Positions 7,867 to 15,176 of a stretch of DNA of 16,890 nt are shown here, in pieces. Under the pieces are notes generated by a model. The model was not told the DNA's origin. It did not search any database and saw only the letters and a program-made list of their open reading frames with translations. The translations under genes were made by a program, and so were the position numbers. The stretch is taken from NCBI GenBank assembly GCA_963643215.1, contig CAVIJY010000040.1, positions 1-16,890 of the forward strand, read 5' to 3'. The stretch's first letter is position 1. Each line of letters begins with the position of its first letter. The DNA comes from Darwinimomas sp963643215 (GTDB taxonomy: Bacteria > Bacillota > Clostridia > Lachnospirales > Lachnospiraceae).

Positions 7867-8694
7867 TCAGCCTTTTGCATATCTCTCAAAGAACCTCTGT
7901 GCAGCCTGAACTCTCTCCTTCATTCCGTCAGCATGCTCCAGCCCCGGAAGTATCTCCAGCTCTGCCGTAAGACCATTGTCCTGCAGATTTTTCAGCAGGC
8001 TCTTCATCCGCGCCACGCGGTTGTCTCCGTACTCTGACTCTCCTATAAATTTGTTGTCATGCTCGCCGACGGAGATATGAACCGGAACCTTCTTCACTGC
8101 TTCAAGATCCACATCATATCCGAAATAGTCCTTGAAGTCCCTTATTCCCCAGAAATAGTCCTCATTCTGATTGATGAATGTCGGTCTGCCGGGCGCTCCT
8201 ATGGAGCATGCTATGAGCCTGTCAGGATGTGCCAGAAGAAAGCGATTGGAGAACTGTCCGCCTCCGGAATGACCGAATATGAAGAAGCGCTGTGTATCAA
8301 TACCCGGATAGCGTCTTCCCATATCATCAATCATGTCCAGAAGCACCTGATCATACGCCACTCCGTCGCAGCGCAGCAGCTTGTAGCTGTTGAAGTCATC
8401 CCTTTGGATGAGGCTGCTCGGAAACAGCGGGGCAAGTATCGCCACATGATCTCTGTCTGCCATCTCCTTAGCGTACTTCACATAGTCCTCTGTATTGCAT
8501 CCGGTTCCGTGTATGATAACCAGAAGTCTGTAATGCGGATCCTTCTCATCATAGTAGCAGTCCGGCAGATGCGCCCAATAGCAGAACCTCTGATCGGTCG
8601 GACATGACCAGAGCATATTCAAAAAGGCATTTCCAAACAGGTTCTTCTGCTGCTCCAGCGTGAGTCCGGCAGCAAGCGGATTGTTCTTTTCCAT
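7867..8694 (-). CDS. Alpha/beta hydrolase (esterase-like)
   Basis: A 275-aa protein with an alpha/beta-hydrolase fold. Predicted catalytic triad: Ser143 in GHSGGG, Asp213 in VGEHDNKF and His254 in LEHADG; His62-Gly63 in IIHGTG fits the oxyanion-hole region. No signal peptide is seen, so it should act in the cytoplasm. It resembles the feruloyl-esterase/PHB-depolymerase-like subgroup of small esterases, but the substrate cannot be read from sequence. The start has GGAGG 8 nt upstream, and the gene begins 57 nt after the second 2HCT transporter on the same strand, so the two are probably co-transcribed. A role in hydrolysing an ester of the imported acid is a reasonable guess. Confidence 0.85.
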   Translation of the reverse strand: MEKNNPLAAGLTLEQQKNLFGNAFLNMLWSCPTDQRFCYWAHLPDCYYDEKDPHYRLLVIIHGTGCNTEDYVKYAKEMADRDHVAILAPLFPSSLIQRDDFNSYKLLRCDGVAYDQVLLDMIDDMGRRYPGIDTQRFFIFGHSGGGQFSNRFLLAHPDRLIACSIGAPGRPTFINQNEDYFWGIRDFKDYFGYDVDLEAVKKVPVHISVGEHDNKFIGESEYGDNRVARMKSLLKNLQDNGLTAELEILPGLEHADGMKERVQAAQRFFERYAKG

Positions 8695-8751
8695 GACTTA
8701 ACCTCCGATATTTATATTTTGAAAGTCTGCATGCTTCAGACCGTATTTTGA

Positions 8752-10062
8752 TTACACCATACCGAACAGAACGCTTGCTACGATCAGCATGATCGCTCCG
8801 CCGATACGGGATGATATCTGTGCAAATGACATAAGCTCCATTCTGTGAGCGGCTCCAAGGATCTGTACATCGCCTGATCCTCCGCCGCCGGCCATATCAA
8901 GACCTGCCGTGATGGCGATCTCGATCGGATAGAACTTGAACAGGCTTCCCACAAGCACTGCGCCCACCATAGAGCCGAGCACACAGGCCACGATCATCAC
9001 CATATTGGCGAATGTGAACGCTTGGGCATAGTCCATCAGATTCGTGCCTATACCTACAGAGATCATGAGCGGCAGTGACATGTATTTGGTGAAGAACTGC
9101 TGCATTCCTCTTGCCCCGGCCCGTACAGATGCCGGTACCAGCCCCAGACCATTGGCGATAGCTACGAATATAACCATGAAAGCAAATTTGTGAATGCTGA
9201 ATCCCAGATTCAGATGATTGTTGATGATAGAGACATGATTGGCATAGAAATCCGCCAGACAGAACATAAACAGAGCCAATGCCATACCGGACGCGTAGTC
9301 AGCAGGGCCTATCTTGGCATCCTTGATATCATCCGCACCCTTCATATCCTGACCCTTCATCATTGTTCCGTTTCCGGTCAGTGAAGGATATTTGTTACCA
9401 AGTCTGTCGAGCAGCGCAGCTGATACAACCGATACCATGTTGCCCAGCGACATAACCGCAAATGCAGGTGCATACCACTGCTGAGGATCATTGCCCGTCA
9501 CCTCGCCCCACATCTTGCTCATGGGGATGCAGCCTGCTCCGTTTCCGCCTCCCATGATGGGAAGCATGATATTCAGCTGTGCCAGAAGAGGCGACTCTCC
9601 GCAGACGATGGCCGCTATTGCAGTAAACAGAGCCGATACAACCACACCTCCGAGTATGGCCGGTATGAATCCGGCAAACGCACGAATCAAAAGCTTTCTG
9701 TCGATAGAGAGTATGGCTCCGGTTACCAGCGTCATGATATACAGATCAAGGAAGCCGATGGTATTGTTGAAGTTATTGATGATCTGCACGGTTGAATCCG
9801 GCACTATATGGAAAGTAGCAAGAGCCCCTGCCCCTATGCAGGCAAGAAACATGCCGCCTCCCAGCCATTCATTCCAGATCGGTATCCTGTCACCCACCCA
9901 TCCTATGGCGAATCCGATAAACAGGCAGAACCCCAGCGCTCCGACAAAGTTCGAGAGCAGCTCGCCCCTCATACCGATGATCATCAGTATCGCGGCCATA
10001 ATCAAAAAGAACGGCATCGAGAATCCCAGAACCTTTGTTTCCTTAAACTTTTCCAAAGACAT
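8752..10062 (-). CDS. 2-hydroxycarboxylate transporter (2HCT, CitS-type), copy 2
   Basis: A 436-aa integral membrane protein of the 2HCT family. It has MGGGNGAGCIP near residues 170-180, AGGGGSGDVQILGAAHRM near 391-408 and FAQISSRIGG with Arg419, the region that contacts the substrate carboxylate in CitS. By eye it is only distantly related to copy 1 (2853-4151): the signature loops agree but most helices and the central charged loop differ. It is thus not a recent duplication. The start at 10062 has AGGAGG at 10071-10076. It lies downstream of a LysR gene on the same strand and before an esterase-like hydrolase. Substrate is unknown; malate, citrate or another hydroxy acid is plausible. Confidence 0.9.
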   Translation of the reverse strand: MSLEKFKETKVLGFSMPFFLIMAAILMIIGMRGELLSNFVGALGFCLFIGFAIGWVGDRIPIWNEWLGGGMFLACIGAGALATFHIVPDSTVQIINNFNNTIGFLDLYIMTLVTGAILSIDRKLLIRAFAGFIPAILGGVVVSALFTAIAAIVCGESPLLAQLNIMLPIMGGGNGAGCIPMSKMWGEVTGNDPQQWYAPAFAVMSLGNMVSVVSAALLDRLGNKYPSLTGNGTMMKGQDMKGADDIKDAKIGPADYASGMALALFMFCLADFYANHVSIINNHLNLGFSIHKFAFMVIFVAIANGLGLVPASVRAGARGMQQFFTKYMSLPLMISVGIGTNLMDYAQAFTFANMVMIVACVLGSMVGAVLVGSLFKFYPIEIAITAGLDMAGGGGSGDVQILGAAHRMELMSFAQISSRIGGAIMLIVASVLFGMV

Positions 10063-10120
10063 ATGACTAACCTCCTGCTTTTATTTGCTTTGCGCATATC
10101 GGCAATCAGCACAGGCAAAG

Positions 10121-10157
10121 CATATATTCAGGAGGTTCATTTATGCAATATTTGCAT
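10121..10157 (-). promoter_or_regulatory. Possible promoter and LysR-type operator for 2HCT copy 2
   Basis: The palindrome ATGCAA-N3-TTGCAT at 10143-10157 fits a LysR-type interrupted dyad and lies 81-95 nt before the transporter start. On the - strand its TTGCAT half is followed, after 16 nt, by TATATG (10121-10126), a weak -10 candidate. Overlap of a dyad and a -35 box is the usual arrangement at a regulated promoter. The promoter match itself is poor. Confidence 0.35.
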
Positions 10158-10203
10158 GATTCCATAAATTGTATCGCTTCATAACCAATTTTGATTACGG
10201 CAA

Positions 10204-10225
10204 TATGTTTTTATATAAAAACATA
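10204..10225. promoter_or_regulatory. Perfect 22-bp AT-rich palindrome
   Basis: The half-site TATGTTTTTAT is followed directly by its exact reverse complement. It lies in the gap between the lysR region and 2HCT copy 2, about 142 nt before the transporter start. Perfect dyads of this length are rare by chance and suggest an operator, or a hairpin in the transcript with a T-run within the arm. Confidence 0.55.
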
Positions 10226-10289
10226 CCATTATGCGGTATATCTCCGCATTTTCATCCGCTTTCGTTATGCCGGCGATTCCAAACCGGAA

Positions 10290-10388
10290 TCATGCTTCCG
10301 GACTATGCTCCGTCATAAACTGCCATACCAGCTCCGCCTCGGGCTCCAGTCTGCGTCCCCTCTTCCTTGCAGCTACCACATGCCTTTA
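10290..10388 (-). other. Orphaned in-frame LysR C-terminal coding segment after a TAA
   Basis: After the TAA at 10386-10388 the same reading frame continues for 31 codons to TGA at 10290-10292. The peptide reads RHVVAARKRGRRLEP, then a Trp-Gln-Phe-Met segment, ending in HSPEA. This is what LysR effector domains usually end with: a basic strand with an ARK motif, then a final helix. Restoring one sense codon would give a 310-aa LysR protein of normal length. AAA, CAA or GAA to TAA are each one-base changes. Confidence 0.75.
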
Positions 10389-11222
10389 CAGACCGTCTCC
10401 TTCGGGTATGCCGTAAATCATCCTTCTATCGTCGTTCTTCGGCTGAGTCTTGATAGTCGCATGCGGAAACATCGCGATGCCGCAGCCCGAGCAGGCCACC
10501 TGATATCTTGTCTCGACATAGTCTACGCGCAGCGGATTGTTTGCCCTGATATGATATTTCTGCAGAAAAGCATTCTCCGCATAGTAAAGTCCTTGTCCCG
10601 GCGTTGCCAGAATATAACGGACTGACGGATCACGAAAGGCGCGTGCCGGGATCTGCACCGGGCTCTCCAGAGAATTTCCGCTTGTGTCAAGCCCTGCCAG
10701 AATCGGCGAGTCCTCCGGAATGACGAAGATCAGCGGATCCGTCTCTATGGGAACATATTCTATAGTCGCCGTCAGAACAGGGTCTGTATATACAGCCAGC
10801 TCCACCAGCTCCTTGTCGAGTGACTCCTCAACTCCTCTCGACGACATGTTTAGATATTCCAGGCTGAGATCCGGATGCTGCTTCAAAAGCTGCGCCGTAC
10901 ACCGTCCCACCCAGAAGCCGCCCCTATGGGTCATGGCGATTCTGACAGGAGCTGACGAGGCTTGCCTGGAGGCTTCTATCTCACGATTCATCTCATTCTC
11001 CAGAGCCTGATACCGCCTTGCAAAATCAAGAAATATCTCTCCCTGCAGCGTAGGCTCTATCGGAGAATGCGCCCGGTCAAACAGAGTATATCCCAGCTCC
11101 TTCTCCAGCCTGCTCAGCTGCTTCGTCAGCGCAGGCTGCGATATAAACAGCCTTTTGGCAGCCATAGTTATGTTCTTGCAGGCCTCTATCTCCAGCACAT
11201 ACCTGAGTACATCAGTATCCAT
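10386..11222 (-). CDS. LysR-family transcriptional regulator, C-terminus cut by nonsense codon
   Basis: A 278-aa LysR-type protein as read to the first stop. Residues 1-60 are the winged helix-turn-helix (NITMAAKRLFISQPALTKQLSRLEKELG); the rest is the periplasmic-binding-protein-like effector domain. The first stop removes the last strand and helix that the downstream in-frame segment (10290-10385) would encode, so the protein may be impaired or have altered response; the DNA-binding part is intact. The start lies 4 nt after the DUF3786 stop, with GGAGGG overlapping that stop, so the two genes are translationally coupled. It is likely to control the 2HCT copy 2/hydrolase genes just downstream and perhaps itself. 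A sequencing error at 10386-10388 is the simple alternative. Confidence 0.88.
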   Translation of the reverse strand: MDTDVLRYVLEIEACKNITMAAKRLFISQPALTKQLSRLEKELGYTLFDRAHSPIEPTLQGEIFLDFARRYQALENEMNREIEASRQASSAPVRIAMTHRGGFWVGRCTAQLLKQHPDLSLEYLNMSSRGVEESLDKELVELAVYTDPVLTATIEYVPIETDPLIFVIPEDSPILAGLDTSGNSLESPVQIPARAFRDPSVRYILATPGQGLYYAENAFLQKYHIRANNPLRVDYVETRYQVACSGCGIAMFPHATIKTQPKNDDRRMIYGIPEGDGL

Positions 11223-11226
11223 ACCT

Positions 11227-11922
11227 TCAGCCCTCCGTCAGCCCTGCCAGTCTTGCCAGCAGATCGCCCTGCAGATAGTATGTGGTCTCAAATCTCAGAT
11301 ATTCCATGGTTTTCGTATCCCAAAGGATTCTGATCTGCGGAGCGAACTCATCATCCCCCTCCCAGAACTGAAACAGCACCGGGAAAAAGGTGAATGCCGG
11401 TATCTCAGCTGTCACATCCGCTCCCGCAAGAGGCTCCGGCAGCCTTGCGCCGATACTCTCGCACGCTGCCCTAAGCTCCGGTATATGGCCTGAAAACCTG
11501 TCCGCATATTTCTGTGCAAAGGCATTGGCATCCGGGCTTGTTCCCGAGACGGAAAATGCCGCAACCGGAGTCCATTGTCCGGACAGCTTCGGCAGAGGGG
11601 CATACTCGCTGTGACAGAGCATGTCATAGATGGTTAGCACAGTATTGTAAGAGCGCAGCTCTATATACTCTTCATCACCTGCGCGAAGCGTTCTCCCCTC
11701 GGATACCCTCCCGTCGTCTTTCAGATTTTCCGGAGCCGTCCGGTTTGCTTTTGCATACAGAATGCCTGTCGCTCTGTCGATAAGATATGGTTCATTCAGA
11801 TACTCTATATGCATAAATTTGTCATCTATCGACAGTCCGAACTTCACGGCCAGCTTTCCCGTGTCATATGTGAGAAATATCTCCCTTGCTATATCGATCT
11901 GCTTATCATAATTAGACTGCAT
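11227..11922 (-). CDS. DUF3786 domain protein
   Basis: A 231-aa soluble protein. The C-terminal block FFPVLFQFWEGDDEFAPQIRILWD (split here: FWEGDDEF at about 186-193, then a hydrophobic Ile-Leu-Trp-Asp) and the central region matching a GEWIPxxxF pattern (GQWTPVAAF at 115-123) fit the DUF3786 family of anaerobes, whose function is not established. No signal peptide or membrane span is visible. AGGAG lies about 10 nt before the start. It precedes lysR by 4 nt, so they share an operon. Some DUF3786 proteins occur near corrinoid or one-carbon enzymes, but nothing of that kind is seen here. The family assignment is from motif memory and not a search. Confidence 0.75.
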   Translation of the reverse strand: MQSNYDKQIDIAREIFLTYDTGKLAVKFGLSIDDKFMHIEYLNEPYLIDRATGILYAKANRTAPENLKDDGRVSEGRTLRAGDEEYIELRSYNTVLTIYDMLCHSEYAPLPKLSGQWTPVAAFSVSGTSPDANAFAQKYADRFSGHIPELRAACESIGARLPEPLAGADVTAEIPAFTFFPVLFQFWEGDDEFAPQIRILWDTKTMEYLRFETTYYLQGDLLARLAGLTEG

Positions 11923-12004
11923 ATCCTATGCTCTCCTGCTCCGGCGCCCGGCTTCAGATCGGCTCTATCCCACGGATCCGCTGCCGGTGCATCCTCCTTG
12001 CCGC

Positions 12005-12142
12005 CTATCCCTGCCGAATCAGCTCCGGCGTCTGCGCCAGAATGGAGACGACGGCGACTATCGCAAAAGCTGCGATAATTACCGCTGCGACGATGATTAT
12101 CTTCTTCTTACAACTTCCGTTGGTAATCAAACCCCTGCTCAT
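12005..12142 (-). CDS. 45-aa single-span membrane peptide, possibly frameshifted
   Basis: A 45-aa open frame with an AGGGGG site upstream of ATG at 12142. It has a short N-terminus with KKK at 12-14, then a strong hydrophobic helix at about 15-36 (IIIVAAVIIAAFAIVAVV), then a brief tail. The -1 frame opens right after the helix and continues with an acidic, Gly/Ala/Pro-rich stretch (GADAGADSAGIGGKEDAP, then DPWDRADLKPG) until it overlaps the start of the DUF3786 gene. That looks like the extracytoplasmic linker of a longer membrane protein, so one G may have been lost near 12032. No homologue is recognised. Confidence 0.6.
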   Translation of the reverse strand: MSRGLITNGSCKKKIIIVAAVIIAAFAIVAVVSILAQTPELIRQG

Positions 12143-12167
12143 CTCCGTATTCCCCCTTTAATTTTTA

Positions 12168-12197
12168 ATGTTACATGGCCTTTAAGACATAAGTCAA
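12168..12197 (-). promoter_or_regulatory. Promoter candidate for membrane peptide-DUF3786-lysR unit
   Basis: On the - strand TTGACT (12192-12197) and TAACAT (12168-12173) are spaced by 18 nt. The -35 is five of six to consensus, the -10 four of six. It lies back to back with the hicAB promoter. Confidence 0.4.
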
Positions 12198-12243
12198 GAG
12201 CCGGAGAACAGTCCGTCAGCGTCAAATCCAGCCTTCTTCTTGA

Positions 12244-12272
12244 TTGACATACGTAATAATACGTGTTAATAT
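12244..12272 (+). promoter_or_regulatory. hicAB promoter with phased repeats
   Basis: A perfect TTGACA (12244-12249) and TAATAT (12267-12272) are spaced by exactly 17 nt. The spacer holds ATACGT at 12249-12254 and again at 12259-12264, one helical turn apart. HicB antitoxins repress their own promoters, so these repeats are good operator candidates. Confidence 0.65.
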
Positions 12273-12298
12273 GCTTTTGCAAAGTAGGAGAGTGTGCT

Positions 12299-12484
12299 AT
12301 GCGCTACAGCGAATTAGAGAAACTTTTAAGAAAATCCGGTTGCACTGTATATAGAGAAGGAGCAAACCATACAATATGGTACAGCCCTATCACCGGTGAG
12401 AAGTTTCCCGTTGGGAGGCACAGCAAGGAAGAGGTTCCCACAGGCACGCTGCAGAACATCAAGCGTGCCGCAGGAATCAAATGA
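12299..12484 (+). CDS. hicA: HicA-type mRNA interferase toxin
   Basis: A 61-aa HicA-family toxin with a double-stranded RNA-binding-like fold. Such toxins cleave mRNA and are neutralised by HicB. His24 in REGANHTIWY is the expected catalytic residue, and the GRHSKEEVPTGTLQNIKRAAG C-terminal block is typical, as is the small size. The start at 12299 is chosen because AGGAG lies 8 nt upstream; the frame is open 12 codons further up without such a site. It is followed 25 nt later by hicB. Order toxin-then-antitoxin is the usual one for this family. Confidence 0.93.
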   Translation: MRYSELEKLLRKSGCTVYREGANHTIWYSPITGEKFPVGRHSKEEVPTGTLQNIKRAAGIK

Positions 12485-12509
12485 TTACTACATTGCAGGA
12501 GGTCTTTAT

Positions 12510-12905
12510 ATGGCAAAATATCTGTATCCCGCAGTATTCACAAAGGAAGAATCGGGTTATTCTGTAAGCTTTCCAAACTTAAAAAACTGCTTCACCAGTG
12601 GCGAAACACTTGAAGAAGCCGTAGAAATGGCGAATGATGTTCTATGCTTGACGCTTTATGATATGGAGCAATCCGGGGTCAATATTCCGCAGGCAGGTGC
12701 TGTGAATTCCATCCATCACGATGAAAATGAATTCGTGTCCCTCATTGGTTGTGACACTCTTGCCTACAGAAAGTTCTTTGACAGCAAAGCTGTTAAAAAG
12801 ACCTTATCCATTCCCAGTTGGCTCAATGATATGGCTGAGCGTGCCGGAATCAATTTCTCCGGCACACTTCAGGACGCACTAAAAGCAAAGCTTAATATCG
12901 GATAA
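12510..12905 (+). CDS. hicB: HicB-type antitoxin
   Basis: A 131-aa HicB-family antitoxin. Residues about 1-60 form the RNase-H-like partial fold that binds HicA (YPAVFTKEESGYSVSFPNLKNCFTSG is cut here to its key part: a Tyr-Pro-Ala-Val strand, then SFPNL and the TSGETLEEA helix start). Residues about 95-131 (KKTLSIPSWLNDMAERAG, then NFSGTLQDALKAKL) are a ribbon-helix-helix-like DNA-binding end that likely recognises the hicAB promoter. The start has AGGAGG 9 nt upstream; an in-frame open stretch into hicA is not needed. The pair looks intact and functional. Confidence 0.93.
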   Translation: MAKYLYPAVFTKEESGYSVSFPNLKNCFTSGETLEEAVEMANDVLCLTLYDMEQSGVNIPQAGAVNSIHHDENEFVSLIGCDTLAYRKFFDSKAVKKTLSIPSWLNDMAERAGINFSGTLQDALKAKLNIG

Positions 12906-12931
12906 ACAGCAACTCTTAATGACTGTAAAAA

Positions 12932-12953
12932 GCGGGCGCATCTCTGCGCCCGC
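12932..12953. terminator. Rho-independent terminator, best for the P1B ATPase operon
   Basis: A perfect 9-bp GC stem (12932-12940 with 12945-12953) has a TCTC loop. On the - strand it is followed by TTTTT, so it is a proper terminator for the ATPase gene that ends about 80 nt before it. It may also stop hicAB transcripts, though the T-run on that side is weak. Confidence 0.85.
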
Positions 12954-13034
12954 CCGGCTTTGCATGTTTCCATCCCTCGGCTCTATCTCTATGTTCCATT
13001 TTCATCCTCTTGATATCTTAAAGCTGCGCTTTCA

Positions 13035-15149
13035 TCACTCCTCTATGAGCCTTGTCATGCTCTTCATGCTGATGGCCAGTGTGGATGCATTGTGCAGCAG
13101 TGCCGAAACAGACGGCTGCAATACGCCCAGAGCTCCGAGCGCTATAAGCGTTCCGTTGAAGCTCATGACAAAGCGGTAGTTGCTGTTTATCCGCTCCAGC
13201 AGGCTATTGGAGATTCTCTTGAGCCGTACGAGCTCTCTGAGATCATCCGCCGCGATGGTTATATCTGCTATCTCTCTTGCGATCGCTGCTCCGTCGCTGA
13301 TGGCTATGCCAACATCCGCCGCGGACAGCGCCGGAGAATCATTGATTCCGTCGCCTATCATCACCACAGTGTGTCCCGCAGCCTTCTCCTGCTCTACAAA
13401 TCCCGCCTTGTCCTCCGGAAGCACCTCTGCAAAATATTGATCAACTCCGATCTGACCGGCGATACGCGCAGCCGTATGCGCATTGTCCCCGGTCATCATC
13501 ACAGCCTTGCTGATGCCGAGAGCTCTCAGCCCCGCAAGAACCTCCGCGGCCTCCTCTCTGAGAGGATCCGCTATACAGATGACTCCGGCCAGCTTTCCGT
13601 TTATAGCCAGATACAGATGCGAATACTCAAGCTGCAGCGCATCGAACCTGTCCTGCTCTCCGTCCGGAATGACGCAGCCCTCATCTTCAAATACAAAATG
13701 ATAGCTTCCGATGACGACTCTCGCGTTGTTTATGCGGCTTGCTATACCGTGCGCCACAACATATTCTATCTCCGAGTGCATCTCCTCGTGCGAGATTCCT
13801 CTTCGTGCCGCCTCCTTTACCACGGCATTGGCCATGGAGTGGGGATAATGCTCCTCCAGACACGCCGCAACCCTCAGCACCTCGTTCTCATCCCTGTTTT
13901 CAAATGGCACCACAGCGGCCACCGACGGCGTGGCATATGTCAATGTACCCGTTTTATCAAATACTATCGTATCTGCCTTTGCCATAGCCTCCAGATACCT
14001 TCCGCCCTTGACCGTGATATGATAGCTTCCGCACTCCTGCATCGCGGAGAGCACTGACAGCGGCATGGACAGCTTCAGCGCACATGAAAAGTCCACCATA
14101 AGTATGGATATGGCTCTCGTCGCGTTTTTCGTCAGAAGATAGGTCAGCGCAGTTCCTGCCAGACTGTACGGAACAAGCCTGTCTGCCAGTGCAAGAGCTC
14201 TTGCCTCCGTAGAGGACTTGAGCTTCTCCGACTCCTCTATCATCCTCACAATCTGATCGTAGCGTCCGGAGCCGGACTGCTGCTCGACCCGAATCACGCA
14301 TTCTCCCTCTTCTACCACGGTTCCGGCATATACCGGTGCACCGTCTGCCTTTCTCACCGCTACAGATTCACCCGTCAGTGACGCCTGATTGACGTTCACC
14401 TCACCCGATACGACCCGTCCGTCCAGCGGGATGACATTGCCGGTATGAATGCATATCTCATCTCCGGGCTTTATCGTATTTATGGGAACCAGCACTTCCG
14501 AATCTTCGATTTTGAGCCATACACGATCCACATTCAGCGACATGCATCTTGCCAGATCACTCATGGACTTCTTGCGGGTCCACTCCTCAAGCAGCTCTCC
14601 CAGACCAAGCAGGAATATGACTGAGCCTGCCGTGTCATAATCGCCTCTGAAGATTGATGTTCCTATGGACAGCGCATCCAGCACCTCAACCTCCAGCCTG
14701 CGCCGAAGCAGACATCGTACGCCCTTCCATATGTACGGAACCGCGCGAATGGCTGTATATATCCTTCGCAGCGGCATCGGAAGGAATATGTGCCTTGCCG
14801 CCTTGAACATGACTTTATTAACCAGCTTCTCATGATACAGGCGGTTGATGGCTCTCGAGCTGTGCTCCGGCGTTGACTCGGTCAGAGCCTCTTTATCAAA
14901 GTCAAATGCCGCCACATCCCTCAGAATGTCTCCGCGTATATCGCCGGTATTCTCTCGGGAACCATTCACCTGATCCTTTTTATACACGATGACCATATCA
15001 CATGTACGTTCATAGACCGTAGCCTGACGCACACCCGGCATCGAGTTCAGATAGTCCTGAAGCTGATCCGCCTGTGCCATGGTCATCCGGGTTCTGAGAG
15101 CATGCAGACGGATGCGTCTGCTGCTCTCATGCATGATTTTACATTTCAT
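13035..15149 (-). CDS. P1B-type heavy-metal ATPase with non-CPC metal motif
   Basis: A 704-aa P-type ATPase. An N-terminal HMA-like domain (about 3-58; RIRLHALRTRM...VYERT) lacks the CxxC metal pair. Core motifs are present: LTGES (TGE at 259-261), FDKTGTLT with phospho-Asp398, MTGDN (552-556) and GDGINDSPAL (599-608). The membrane metal motif, normally CPC or SPC, reads FSCALK (Ser355-Cys356-Ala). The usual His-Pro dipeptide of the nucleotide-binding domain is replaced by HYPHS (434-438). It belongs to a distinct P1B branch found with DUF6110 proteins; the metal is unknown. ATG at 15149 has GGAG 7 nt upstream; the frame is open to 15260 but that part overlaps DUF6110 and a hairpin. It is the last gene of a three-gene operon. 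Confidence 0.87.
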   Translation of the reverse strand: MKCKIMHESSRRIRLHALRTRMTMAQADQLQDYLNSMPGVRQATVYERTCDMVIVYKKDQVNGSRENTGDIRGDILRDVAAFDFDKEALTESTPEHSSRAINRLYHEKLVNKVMFKAARHIFLPMPLRRIYTAIRAVPYIWKGVRCLLRRRLEVEVLDALSIGTSIFRGDYDTAGSVIFLLGLGELLEEWTRKKSMSDLARCMSLNVDRVWLKIEDSEVLVPINTIKPGDEICIHTGNVIPLDGRVVSGEVNVNQASLTGESVAVRKADGAPVYAGTVVEEGECVIRVEQQSGSGRYDQIVRMIEESEKLKSSTEARALALADRLVPYSLAGTALTYLLTKNATRAISILMVDFSCALKLSMPLSVLSAMQECGSYHITVKGGRYLEAMAKADTIVFDKTGTLTYATPSVAAVVPFENRDENEVLRVAACLEEHYPHSMANAVVKEAARRGISHEEMHSEIEYVVAHGIASRINNARVVIGSYHFVFEDEGCVIPDGEQDRFDALQLEYSHLYLAINGKLAGVICIADPLREEAAEVLAGLRALGISKAVMMTGDNAHTAARIAGQIGVDQYFAEVLPEDKAGFVEQEKAAGHTVVMIGDGINDSPALSAADVGIAISDGAAIAREIADITIAADDLRELVRLKRISNSLLERINSNYRFVMSFNGTLIALGALGVLQPSVSALLHNASTLAISMKSMTRLIEE

Positions 15150-15176
15150 AAGATACTCCGATAGAATGCAAAACTG

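Noticed and set aside
10143..10184. 13-codon + strand frame with AGGAGG upstream, possible leader peptide
   Set aside because: Both flanking genes are on the other strand, nothing follows it in its own orientation, and the ATG is part of the ATGCAA dyad.
12396..12509. Upstream extension of hicB into hicA
   Set aside because: Would be read out of frame through hicA; the ATG at 12510 has a clear AGGAGG and matches the family N-terminus.
13092..14057. 321-aa open frame antisense to the P1B ATPase
   Set aside because: Opposite strand of conserved ATPase motifs; Arg/Ser/His-rich composition typical of a shadow frame.
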